From assembly GCA_003250455.1 (NCBI GenBank), contig QKGK01000584.1, positions 1-19,739 of the forward strand: 19,739 bases of DNA. Reading direction: 5' to 3'. Shown piece after piece: positions 6,090-13,464 of the stretch. The first letter of the stretch is position 1. Each line of letters opens with the position of its first letter. The notes under the pieces are model-generated. The model saw nothing but the letters and a program-made list of their open reading frames with translations, was not told where the DNA came from and made no database searches. Both the position numbers and the translations under genes were made by a program. The DNA is from Chloroflexota bacterium. Its GTDB lineage: Bacteria; Chloroflexota; Anaerolineae; Anaerolineales; UBA11579.

Positions 6090-8474
6090 TTAATTCTCCA
6101 CGCTGGTGGATGTCCAGATCGTTATTCCGGAGTTGACCTCCACGATTTTTACGTCTGCATAATATTCACCAGGGGTAAATTCATTGCCCGCAGTAAAGTT
6201 GGCATTCACCGTATAAACAGGGGGCTCATTCCCGTAGGTGGCGGCCGGCATCCAGGTAGCCAAATTTGCCGGGACCGCAAACTCTCTCACCATGCTGTCT
6301 GCCGGGTTGTAAAAATACACCCGAAGTTCCAGCTTATTGCCCATTTTGGGATAATAGGGTGCCAAACCGGTGTTCTGCCATTTCATTTGCACGGTGATCG
6401 TATCCCCAGGTGAAAGCTGGTAGGAGTGCCGGAAGTCGATCAGCTTGAAATTGTATCCCAAAGGTTTCAGTAGGGTCATTACATTTGCAGCGCTGAGATT
6501 CTCCTGGTTGATATTATGGATAAAGCTGGCATGGGCTGTCTGGGAAAGTTTCGTTGCGTCCGACATAGAGAAATTACCCGAACAGGTTTCAAATATCACC
6601 GGCGCTTTGGGCCAGATCTGGTTCAATTCCTTCAAAAACCGGTCAGGAGTAATAATATTCATATCTGCAGAAGAACCCAGGCAGTCATAGCGGAACCCCA
6701 CACTCTTCGAGCGGGTAAACACATATTGAGAAGACTGGATAATACCGGCATAAGGCATCACCAGCTGTGTGTTCCTGAAACCGGTGTAAGAATAGCTCTT
6801 TGTTTCCACCTTGTTGTTTGCCCCCACGCATTGGTGCTTCGTAACCGAGCCGCCAATGAACATGTCCGCCAAAACCCGCCGGGCATAGGAATCCAGGTTA
6901 GACATCGTGGTTGGGCTGGCAGTCCCTTTGGCATAGGCGTCTGCCCACACCTGGTCCCATTCGGTTTGGCTGTCCTGCCAGCTCCATTCATTAAAATTGC
7001 CATACCCGGAAATATCGATAAAAGCGACATTGGGATTGCTGTCATACCGTTTGATCAGCTGGCTGACGAATTTTCCCCATTCCTCCTGATAGACACAATT
7101 GGAATAATCGGGTTCGCCATCCACAATCACCGCCCCTTTGTTCAGCACCCACTGCGGTACCTGGTGCCCGCCAAAGCTCTCCCCGCGCATGGTATACACC
7201 CGGAAGGAGAATTGTTTCCCCTGTGAAATGGCTTTTTTCAATTGAGAATCCAGCGCAGACCAATCATAAACACCCTCAGCCGGGTTCAACAATTTCCAGC
7301 TGATGTCAGCCCGGCTTCCATATGCTACTGTTTCAGCCGGTTCAGTAATTGGGAAAGTACCGCCCGGGTACTGCCATCCCATCCCAGGGTTCGCCTCATA
7401 CCCGCCTTCATCCACAATCGTGGCAATCAGCAACTTATCCGGGTCTCCGGATCCCTCTGTGGGCACCGCTGTAGGCGCTGAGGTAGGCACACTGGTCGGG
7501 GCCACTGTTGGATTGCTGGTAGGGACAGCCGTCGGTTCTTGAGTGGGTGCTATTGTAGGAACCGTCGTTGGTTTTTCTGTCGGTATGTTGGTCGGGACAG
7601 TTGTCGGCTCCACCGTGGGGCTTGTGATGACAAGTTGCTCAGTGGCCATAGGGGTCGGTGTCGGTTGTTTGATCTTGTTCTTTTGCCGATTTGATTGTTC
7701 CGGGTTCCCATTCCCTATTCCATTGCTAAGGCTAATATTCAATCCTGCCCCATCTTCCACCACGTTATTCACACTCGCCTGTTGCTCCCCAACAGCCGAT
7801 TCGCGCATCAGCGCTTTCGCCATATCCTGGATCTCTTCTTCAACATTTTCTGCCAATACCCCCTGATCAACCCGCTGTACTGCCGGAAGAACCTGTTTCC
7901 CCTGCAGACTTGCCATTTCGCCCCTACCAAGTACAATTTGCCCGGTGTCATTCATCACCGTACAGCCACCTTCCAAACACACCACCACAGTTTCTGCACT
8001 CTGCAGGTTCACCCGAACATGGAAAACCCCTTCTTCATCATCAGAATAAGCGATACCTTGGGGCGTATCCACCACCATTAAGTTACCGGCAGAAACCAAA
8101 TACAAGTTGCCCATATCCAGGCGCAGTTGAGCATAGCGAAGACCGTTCTGAATCCCCTCGCTTTCAAATGCCACACTGCTCAGCGGGTCTACGTGCATGG
8201 AGGTGCCGCTGTCGAAGAACTGCACCCGTGCCCAGCTATTCAAATCGGTAAGCAGCTGCTCCCCTAATTGGATTTCCATGTTTTCTTCCGCAGCAAAGAA
8301 CTGCTTCTCCTGTGGCTGGTAGCGCTGAACGTTGCCTTCCAGCCGGTAAATGCGGAAAGTTTCCACCTCAGTTTCTGCAAATCTCAGCCAGTCCACTGCA
8401 AATAGTGCCATCACACTCAATACCGTTACCCCCGCTGCAATTCCGAAAATTTTGGCAAGGCTTATTTTCTTCAT
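6090..8474 (-). CDS. membrane-anchored FecR domain / Pro-Thr linker / TIM-barrel glycosidase-like protein
   Basis: This 794-residue protein starts at an ATG with AAGGATG upstream. Residues 8-28 are a membrane helix. Residues about 40-200 resemble a FecR-type beta domain (QFFDSGTSMHVDP, LDMGNLYLVSAGNLMVVDTPQG). Residues 271-339 are a Pro-Thr-rich linker. Residues about 355-680 look like a clan GH-A TIM barrel: NPGMGW opening, WKLLNPAEGVYDWS, a GYGNFNEW strand end with Glu496 as candidate acid/base, and PVIFET with Glu629 as candidate nucleophile. It resembles the DUF4874/DUF4832 type of predicted glycosidases, whose substrates are unknown. Residues about 685-794 form a beta-sandwich tail. The protein should be held at the outer face of the membrane with the enzyme domain projecting on the linker. 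No sigma-factor partner gene is nearby, so the FecR-like domain here is probably a surface module and not a sigma regulator. Confidence 0.82.
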   Translation of the reverse strand: MKKISLAKIFGIAAGVTVLSVMALFAVDWLRFAETEVETFRIYRLEGNVQRYQPQEKQFFAAEENMEIQLGEQLLTDLNSWARVQFFDSGTSMHVDPLSSVAFESEGIQNGLRYAQLRLDMGNLYLVSAGNLMVVDTPQGIAYSDDEEGVFHVRVNLQSAETVVVCLEGGCTVMNDTGQIVLGRGEMASLQGKQVLPAVQRVDQGVLAENVEEEIQDMAKALMRESAVGEQQASVNNVVEDGAGLNISLSNGIGNGNPEQSNRQKNKIKQPTPTPMATEQLVITSPTVEPTTVPTNIPTEKPTTVPTIAPTQEPTAVPTSNPTVAPTSVPTSAPTAVPTEGSGDPDKLLIATIVDEGGYEANPGMGWQYPGGTFPITEPAETVAYGSRADISWKLLNPAEGVYDWSALDSQLKKAISQGKQFSFRVYTMRGESFGGHQVPQWVLNKGAVIVDGEPDYSNCVYQEEWGKFVSQLIKRYDSNPNVAFIDISGYGNFNEWSWQDSQTEWDQVWADAYAKGTASPTTMSNLDSYARRVLADMFIGGSVTKHQCVGANNKVETKSYSYTGFRNTQLVMPYAGIIQSSQYVFTRSKSVGFRYDCLGSSADMNIITPDRFLKELNQIWPKAPVIFETCSGNFSMSDATKLSQTAHASFIHNINQENLSAANVMTLLKPLGYNFKLIDFRHSYQLSPGDTITVQMKWQNTGLAPYYPKMGNKLELRVYFYNPADSMVREFAVPANLATWMPAATYGNEPPVYTVNANFTAGNEFTPGEYYADVKIVEVNSGITIWTSTSVEN
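7458..7664 (-). repeat. Pro-Thr repeat linker coding region
   Basis: This stretch encodes residues 271-339 of the FecR/glycosidase-like protein, built of degenerate P-T-x(2) and P-T-x(4) units (for example APTSVPTSAPTAVPT). It is a low-complexity, probably O-glycosylated spacer of the kind common in secreted Chloroflexota proteins. The rightward ORFs on the opposite strand, rich in Val and Gly, are shadows of it. Confidence 0.85.
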
Positions 8475-8557
8475 AGTCGAGCATCCTTATTGTCAGCAAT
8501 ATGTGCAAAATTTCACCTCAACCATAAAGGAATGCCTGGAATAAGCGTATAGGAAAA

Positions 8558-8589
8558 TTGGCCTAACTCAATTCTTTAACATAGGCCAA
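8558..8589. repeat. perfect 8-bp inverted repeat, operator-like
   Basis: TTGGCCTA (8558-8565) and TAGGCCAA (8582-8589) are exact reverse complements separated by 16 bp. There is no T-tract of the kind a terminator needs. It lies 84 bp upstream of the leftward gene start and could be a protein-binding site or an RNA hairpin. Confidence 0.5.
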
Positions 8590-8657
8590 AAGTCATGGAT
8601 GCTACTCAAAAATACCAAAATTTTCACCTTACAGTTCTGTTAGGAGGTGTAATTTTC

Positions 8658-8732
8658 ATGATATTTTCTCGTATTAAGCCTATTACAGGAAATGCACAGA
8701 ATCTCTCTTTTTGGCAAGCAGTTTGCACCTAA
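8658..8732 (+). CDS. possible 24-codon small ORF or leader peptide
   Basis: The ATG at 8658 is preceded, with 8-nt spacing, by AGGAGGTG (8642-8649), a full match to the anti-Shine-Dalgarno sequence and the strongest ribosome-binding site in the window. The ORF reads MIFSRIKPITGNAQNLSFWQ plus four residues (AVCT) and then TAA. The Shine-Dalgarno sequence is partly inside a hairpin: CCTTACAG at 8627-8634 pairs, with one mismatch, with CTGTTAGG at 8637-8644, and CACCT at 8625-8629 can instead pair with AGGTG at 8645-8649. The ORF ends 112 bp before the REC-GGDEF-like gene, but the clearest promoter of that gene lies downstream of it. No family is recognised. It may be a translated small protein, a regulatory leader, or chance. 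Confidence 0.3.
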   Translation: MIFSRIKPITGNAQNLSFWQAVCT

Positions 8733-8761
8733 AAAAGCGTAAATATCCACCAAAAGTAAGA

Positions 8762-8798
8762 TTTGAGTCCCGGTTTCTTTCAGGTATAATGAAACCGG
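8762..8798 (+). promoter_or_regulatory. promoter of the REC-GGDEF-like gene with overlapping operator-like inverted repeat
   Basis: A perfect -10 box TATAAT lies at 8785-8790. The -35 region is TTGAGT (8763-8768, 16-bp spacer), matching TTGACA at four positions. Exact inverted arms CCGGTTTC (8770-8777) and GAAACCGG (8791-8798) flank the -10 box, centred on it and reaching the expected start of transcription. A dimeric regulator bound here would block RNA polymerase, so repression is the simple reading. Confidence 0.6.
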
Positions 8799-8844
8799 TA
8801 GTTTATTGCCGAATGAAAACGAAGCCCAAAGAGGAGCTGAGTGG

Positions 8845-9810
8845 ATGAGCAAGCCATTTGCGATGATCATTGAAGATGATCGTGATACTGTAGCACTGTT
8901 CCGGCACGTATTGGATTTTGCTGGTTATAAAACTGAAATAATCCTGACCGGGGATAAAGCAATGGAACGTCTGGAGATTGCCACGCCAGACATTATCCTG
9001 CTGGACCTGAACCTTCCCGGTGTTTCTGGCACCGTCATCCTGGATAAGATCCACGCAGAAGACCGCCTGAAAGATATCCCCGTAATTGTGGTTACCGGCC
9101 ATTCTCACATGACTATTGGCCTGCAATCCGAAACAGACCTGATACTGTTAAAACCGGTCAGCGTAGACCAGCTTACAAACCTCATCTTGCGCCTTCGACC
9201 GGTAGACACCAACATCCCGCAGGAACCCCCCAGAGACGATCTTACCGGCTTATACAACCGCTCATTCTTCATCAGCCGCCTGGGATATTCCATCGAACGC
9301 ACACGGCAGCTCAATGGAGGCGTATTTGGCATCCTGTTCATCGACTACGACGATTTTGGAAAGGTAGAAGTGGAGCGCGGCAAAACATTCGCCGACCAGC
9401 TTCTGATCGAAACTGCGCATTTTTTCCGCTCCGTTATCCGCCCCATTGATACGATCTCCCGCTTTAGCTACGACCATTTCTTTATCCAGATCGAAGACCT
9501 CAAACAGAAGAATATCCTCAATAAAATTGCAGAACGCATTCAGGACAACCTGTCCCCCTACATCAAAGAGAAGTTAGGGATCGAAATGACCGCCAAAATT
9601 GGGGTGGTTTTCTGCGGCCCGGATTATCTGTTTGCAGAAGATATCATCAAAGACGCCGATATCGCCCTATACTTCGCCAAAAAGGATAAAAGCATCAACA
9701 CCCTCGTTTTTAACTCCGTAAAACACGGCGAATTCCGTAAGCCCGAGAAATATGCCGCCATCCTGCGGGTTGGCCTGCTCCCCGGAGACCCAACCAAACC
9801 CCGCAGCTAA
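8845..9810 (+). CDS. response regulator: REC domain plus degenerate GGDEF domain
   Basis: The start is set at the ATG at 8845, which has GAGGAG at 8831-8836; an in-frame upstream ATG at 8806 has no ribosome-binding site. The protein is 321 residues. Residues 5-118 are a receiver domain with acidic D11-D12, phospho-acceptor D54 in LLDLNLPG, T84 and K103, all intact. Residues 130-290 follow the GGDEF fold: DDLTGLYNRSFF at the start, FIDYDDFGKV in the metal/base region, and DADIALYFAK at the end. The active-site GGDEF is replaced by SYDHF (208-212), so diguanylate cyclase activity is unlikely. The domain probably acts as a binding or dimerisation module whose state depends on D54 phosphorylation. 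No histidine kinase gene lies in the window. The gene has its own promoter and a terminator. Confidence 0.9.
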   Translation: MSKPFAMIIEDDRDTVALFRHVLDFAGYKTEIILTGDKAMERLEIATPDIILLDLNLPGVSGTVILDKIHAEDRLKDIPVIVVTGHSHMTIGLQSETDLILLKPVSVDQLTNLILRLRPVDTNIPQEPPRDDLTGLYNRSFFISRLGYSIERTRQLNGGVFGILFIDYDDFGKVEVERGKTFADQLLIETAHFFRSVIRPIDTISRFSYDHFFIQIEDLKQKNILNKIAERIQDNLSPYIKEKLGIEMTAKIGVVFCGPDYLFAEDIIKDADIALYFAKKDKSINTLVFNSVKHGEFRKPEKYAAILRVGLLPGDPTKPRS

Positions 9811-9839
9811 ACGCGCCTTTTCACCACATTGGCAAATGC

Positions 9840-9868
9840 AAAAAGCCTGGTTTTGAACCAGGCTTTTT
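9840..9868. terminator. bidirectional intrinsic terminator
   Basis: AAAAAGCCTGGTT (9840-9852) pairs perfectly with AACCAGGCTTTTT (9856-9868) around a 3-nt loop, with T-tracts on both strands. It serves the rightward REC-GGDEF-like gene (stop at 9810) and the leftward importer operon (last stop at 9900). Confidence 0.92.
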
Positions 9869-9899
9869 TGATGAAAATTTGATCAGCAGCGGGATTCGA

Positions 9900-10097
9900 T
9901 TAATCCTTGCTTCTAAATCTGCTCATCATTGCTGCGCCCATGATCCCCAGGATCAACCCACTCACTGAAGCGCCGTAGGTTACGAAGTTCAGGAAAAATG
10001 TGGATTTCAAGTATCCCAGGATCATCAGCCAGGGGACTACCGCCCCAATCAGCACAAGGAAGAATCCAATAATGATCAATCTTTTAGGGTTTGTCAT
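9900..10097 (-). CDS. small two-helix membrane protein coupled to the importer operon
   Basis: This predicted 65-residue protein starts at the ATG at 10097, which overlaps the stop of the upstream ATPase gene by ATGA (10094-10097). The coupling favours this start over an in-frame codon 24 bases further upstream inside the ATPase gene. Residues 6-28 and 37-57 are membrane helices, with a Pro-Trp in the first and a Gly/Ala-rich second helix. The tail is basic (SRFRSKD). It has no recognised family. Being the last gene of the operon and translationally coupled, it may be an accessory subunit of the transporter, but that is inference from position only. Confidence 0.72.
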   Translation of the reverse strand: MTNPKRLIIIGFFLVLIGAVVPWLMILGYLKSTFFLNFVTYGASVSGLILGIMGAAMMSRFRSKD

Positions 10098-11125
10098 TTG
10101 TCGTTTTCGTGCAGCCAGCAAATTGTAAAGTGATTCGGGGTGGGTTCAAATTCCGGGGGAACTTTTACATCACAGACCCCTTCGATCACTTTCGGGCATC
10201 GGGGATGATACCGGCAGCCTGCTGGCGGATTTACCAAACTGGGCGGCTCGCCGGGGGGAACTTCCTTATAGATGCGCGCATTGGCAGCATCCGGTTCGGA
10301 AGTTGCGGTCAGCAGCGCTTCCGTATACGGGTGTTTCGGGTCGTTGAGAATATCCTCCACGTAAGCCTTTTCGGCAATCCTTCCGGCATACATCACGAAG
10401 ATACGCTCAGAGAAATATCGCACTGTAGAAAGGTCGTGGGTGATATAGATCACAGCCAGGTTATGGGTTTGCTGAAGATTTTCCAGCAGTTTCAAAATTT
10501 CCACACGCACAGAAGCATCCAGCATCGAAACAGGTTCATCTGCAACAATCAGCTTGGGTTCCAGGATCATTGCCCTGGCGATTACCACACGCTGCTGCTG
10601 TCCGCCGCTGAGCATGTGCGGGAATTTATCAATAAAATCATCCACCGGGCTAAGTTTAACCTCTTCCATCACCTGGCGGATACGATCCAGTCTTTTGTGG
10701 TGATCCTTCCACCCATTGATGATCAGTGGTTCTTCCAAAATCTTCTGGATCGACATGAATGGGGGTAAAGCCCCGTATGGGTCCTGCTGGACAAACCCGA
10801 TCTTGGAGCGGTATTCCAGCATCCCCTTGCGGTCCATTTCGGTCAGCCGGTGGCCGTCAAAGATAACCTCGCCTTTGATCGGGGTATTGATCCCCAGGAT
10901 GGTCTTCATCAGGCTGGATTTACCACACCCGGATTCACCCACCACCGCAATTGCCTGTCCGGCATCGAGGTCGAAGGAAACATCGTCCACGGCACGCACA
11001 TATCCGGCATGCCCGAAGCCAAACCTTCGCAGCTCGAACCATACGTGCAGGTTTTGGACACTCAGGAGAGGTTCATTTGTAGCTTCTGCGTTTGTTTCCG
11101 CAATTTTTTCTGTGAATTCAGCCAT
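10094..11125 (-). CDS. oligopeptide-type ABC transporter ATPase (OppF/DppF-like)
   Basis: This 343-residue cytoplasmic ATPase energises import. Visible motifs are Walker A GESGCGKS (63-70), the Q-loop in FVQQDP, signature LSGGQQQ (172-178), Walker B LIVADEP (192-198) and H-loop H230. The C-terminal extension (about 265-343) is of the oligopeptide/dipeptide ATPase type, with cysteines at 304, 310, 318 and 336 in the C-x5-C-x7-C pattern plus a distal Cys. Such clusters are associated with iron-sulphur binding in some members of this family. The ribosome-binding site AGGAGA overlaps the stop of the preceding ATPase gene, 9 bp upstream. It pairs with the OppD-like ATPase encoded just before it. 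The substrate class (peptide, nickel, sugar or other) cannot be told from the ATPase. Confidence 0.95.
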   Translation of the reverse strand: MAEFTEKIAETNAEATNEPLLSVQNLHVWFELRRFGFGHAGYVRAVDDVSFDLDAGQAIAVVGESGCGKSSLMKTILGINTPIKGEVIFDGHRLTEMDRKGMLEYRSKIGFVQQDPYGALPPFMSIQKILEEPLIINGWKDHHKRLDRIRQVMEEVKLSPVDDFIDKFPHMLSGGQQQRVVIARAMILEPKLIVADEPVSMLDASVRVEILKLLENLQQTHNLAVIYITHDLSTVRYFSERIFVMYAGRIAEKAYVEDILNDPKHPYTEALLTATSEPDAANARIYKEVPPGEPPSLVNPPAGCRYHPRCPKVIEGVCDVKVPPEFEPTPNHFTICWLHENDK

Positions 11126-11134
11126 GTTGTTCTC

Positions 11135-12106
11135 CTAATTTCCTTCGTACAACCAGCACTTGACGATTCGACGGTTGCCCATATCGAACACAGGCGGATC
11201 TTCCGAACATTTTTCAAAGCGCTGCGGGCAGCGCGGGGCAAAGCGGCACCCGGTCGGCAGGTCGATCAGGCTCGGCGGCTTGCCGACAATAAATTCCAGT
11301 TCCTGGTCGCCGCGCAAGCGCGGTACGCTCGCCATCAGTTTTTGGGAATAAGGGTGCAGCGGCGCAGAAAAGAAACTGTCTGCATCGCCCACTTCCACGA
11401 TCTGCCCGGCGTACATCACCGCCACACGGTCGGCCAATTCGCTGGAAGTGGCAATATCGTGCGTGATGAGTACAAAGCTGACTTCGAATTCCTTCTTGAT
11501 GCGTTTGAGCAGGTTGAAAATATTCGCCTGCGTGAGCACATCCAGTGCAGAGGTCGGCTCATCCAGGATTACCAGGTCGGGCAAGGTCACCAGGGACATG
11601 GCAATCGCCACACGCTGGCGCATCCCGCCGCTCAACTCGAACGCATAGCGGTTGAGGAAGTCTACTGAAACACCTACCCGGCTGAACATATCGCGGGCCT
11701 GTGCCAGAGCTTCTTCTTTTTTGATCCCGGCATGCACCATCATCGGTTCTGCCACCTGGTCGCCCACCTTCAGTACAGGATTGAGCGCATTCATAGCCGC
11801 CTGTGGAACCATCGACATCCGTACCCAACGGATTTGCTTGCGGTAGTCCTCATCAGACAAGCCCATCAGTTCGTTACCGTCCAGATAGACCTCTCCGGAG
11901 TATTCAGCCACATTCCGGGGCAAGAGCCGCAGCAGCGCTTTGGCTAAAGATGTCTTCCCGCAGCCGGATTCACCCAATACCACCACCGCCTCATTGCGGT
12001 TCAGTTGAAAATCCACCCCATCCACCGCCTGGACAACGCCAGCCGTAGCGCGAAAATGCAACTTCAGGTTTTCAATGTCTAAGAGTGATGAATTGTGTTC
12101 AGTCAT
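11135..12106 (-). CDS. oligopeptide-type ABC transporter ATPase (OppD/DppD-like)
   Basis: This 323-residue ATPase is partner to the OppF-like subunit. Motifs are Walker A GESGCGKT (45-52), the Q-loop in SMVPQAAMNALNP, signature LSGGMRQ (158-164), Walker B LVILDEP (178-184) and H216. MNALNP after the Q-loop is typical of the DppD/OppD branch. The C-terminal oligopeptide-family extension holds cysteines 287, 293, 300 and 317, again the candidate iron-sulphur set. The gene starts 3 bp after the stop of the permease gene, with GAGGT as ribosome-binding site inside the end of that gene. The length and motif set are normal for the family. Confidence 0.95.
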   Translation of the reverse strand: MTEHNSSLLDIENLKLHFRATAGVVQAVDGVDFQLNRNEAVVVLGESGCGKTSLAKALLRLLPRNVAEYSGEVYLDGNELMGLSDEDYRKQIRWVRMSMVPQAAMNALNPVLKVGDQVAEPMMVHAGIKKEEALAQARDMFSRVGVSVDFLNRYAFELSGGMRQRVAIAMSLVTLPDLVILDEPTSALDVLTQANIFNLLKRIKKEFEVSFVLITHDIATSSELADRVAVMYAGQIVEVGDADSFFSAPLHPYSQKLMASVPRLRGDQELEFIVGKPPSLIDLPTGCRFAPRCPQRFEKCSEDPPVFDMGNRRIVKCWLYEGN

Positions 12107-12109
12107 AAA

Positions 12110-13462
12110 TTAGAGACCTCGTAATCTTGGATTGAAGATGCGGTCGAGTGAGTAACCAAGCATTGCAAAGGAAAGCCCGGTACCCATCAGTAACACTGCG
12201 GGTTCCAAAATCCAGTAGTATTGATCGTTGTACAGAGCGCCATTCACCCACGCGTCATTAATGATCTTCCCCCATGTGGGCAGCACAGGATCTCCAAGAC
12301 CAAGCACTGCCAGAGAAGCCTCAAGGAACACGTACGCAGGCACGCCAATCACCAAACCAGGGATCAACAAGGGGATGATCCTCGGGATAAGGTAGCGGAA
12401 GATGATCCGGCTATCGCTGGCCCCATAGGCTTTTGCAGCTTCGATATAGGTGGACTCTCTGGTTTGCATAAAGATTGCCCGGTACGTTTTAATTGAAGCG
12501 CCGAAAATGCTCAGCACAATCGTGGCCCCTAACATCACCCAGATGCTTTTTGAATAAAATGTCCCAAGCATAATCAGGATAGACAGGAATGGAAGCGTCA
12601 GGTTCACCTCTGTGATCCGTTGGATGATACCATCCACCACCCCACCATACCAGCCGCCAATCGCGGCAATCGTCATTGTCAGCAGGGAAACCCCTCCGGA
12701 TGCCAGCAGCCCAAACACCAGCGCAATCGGGGCTCCCCACATCAGCGGGAGCATAAGGTCGCGCCGCAGGTGGTCTGTACCTGCCCAGCCAGATACCGTG
12801 CCAAAGGACACGAATCTGGCTGTTGCATCGCCCTCTTCAAAGAGGAGCACACTAATGTTCAAAATGTAGGTTCCCTTGAGTATCTGCGGGTTTTCAGGAT
12901 CTGGAGATTCGGGATCCGCAAATAACCCAATATGAGCCTGCTGGCCACCCAACCGGCGTGTCAGCGCTTCGTCCTGAGACATGCGGTAAGTTTCATTCGA
13001 CCGCAATGCCAGGTCCCCCACCCGAATGGTCCGGCCATCAGGGGTATCAAGGCTTAAGGAAGCAAAAGGTTCTTTATCTGTAAATTCCGAATTAAAGTAG
13101 ACCAATACTTCCTGGGGAAATTCGTCTGCCGTCACATCAAATGTGAAGGTCATTTTAACATCAGTTTTACCAGACGCGGTAGTCACATACTCTTTGGTAG
13201 CGCCTTCTCCCTCTTCAGCGGAAACCACAATCGTCTCAGGTTTTTTGGAATCAGAGAACCAGTTCACCCAAATTGGTTGAGCCAGACGCGGGCTGGTATC
13301 CCAGACGCCTTCGCCGCCTCGCCATAAGCGAACGGCCTCGTCATAAGGGATTGTGATAATTGTATAAATTGCCAACCCGATCAGCAGCAAGGTAATCGTA
13401 ATGCCAATCATGGCTGACGGGTATTTTCTCATCTCGGATAGTGATCGTCTTAGTGCATTCAT
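12110..13462 (-). CDS. DppC-like ABC permease with large extracytoplasmic insertion
   Basis: This 450-residue permease is far longer than the usual 280-310 of DppC/OppC. The first membrane helix is at about 17-38. The family's G-T-D-x(2)-R-R-D-L block appears only at 228-236, followed by the membrane core with the EAA loop (EAAKAYGASDSRIIFRYLIP, 341-360). Between them, residues 41-227 form a hydrophilic, strand-rich segment. In normal DppC this linker is only a few tens of residues. By topology the inserted domain lies outside the membrane, where it could touch the binding protein. The EAA loop contacts the ATPases. The ribosome-binding site is GAGGGAT, which overlaps the end of the DppB-like gene. 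Confidence 0.92.
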   Translation of the reverse strand: MNALRRSLSEMRKYPSAMIGITITLLLIGLAIYTIITIPYDEAVRLWRGGEGVWDTSPRLAQPIWVNWFSDSKKPETIVVSAEEGEGATKEYVTTASGKTDVKMTFTFDVTADEFPQEVLVYFNSEFTDKEPFASLSLDTPDGRTIRVGDLALRSNETYRMSQDEALTRRLGGQQAHIGLFADPESPDPENPQILKGTYILNISVLLFEEGDATARFVSFGTVSGWAGTDHLRRDLMLPLMWGAPIALVFGLLASGGVSLLTMTIAAIGGWYGGVVDGIIQRITEVNLTLPFLSILIMLGTFYSKSIWVMLGATIVLSIFGASIKTYRAIFMQTRESTYIEAAKAYGASDSRIIFRYLIPRIIPLLIPGLVIGVPAYVFLEASLAVLGLGDPVLPTWGKIINDAWVNGALYNDQYYWILEPAVLLMGTGLSFAMLGYSLDRIFNPRLRGL

Positions 13463-13464
13463 TT

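Larger units (their letters stand above)
8475..8844. other. 370-bp AT-rich divergent intergenic region
   Basis: This region separates the leftward FecR/glycosidase-like gene from the rightward REC-GGDEF-like gene. It contains an 8-bp inverted repeat (8558-8589), a small rightward ORF with a perfect Shine-Dalgarno sequence (8658-8732), and a promoter overlapped by another 8-bp inverted repeat (8762-8798), all listed separately. No convincing leftward promoter was found. The density of palindromes suggests a control region. Confidence 0.55.

Noticed and set aside
6516..7226. 236-codon rightward ORF opposite the glycosidase-like domain
   Set aside because: It is antisense to a well-supported domain with catalytic motifs, has no ribosome-binding site, and its product has no recognisable family.
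7303..7542. Val-Gly-Thr repetitive rightward ORFs
   Set aside because: They are the reverse reading of the Pro-Thr linker codons and have no independent support.
10091..10768. 225-codon rightward ORF opposite the OppF-like ATPase gene
   Set aside because: A shadow of a fully conserved ATPase gene; the product is rich in His, Arg and Phe, typical of antisense frames.
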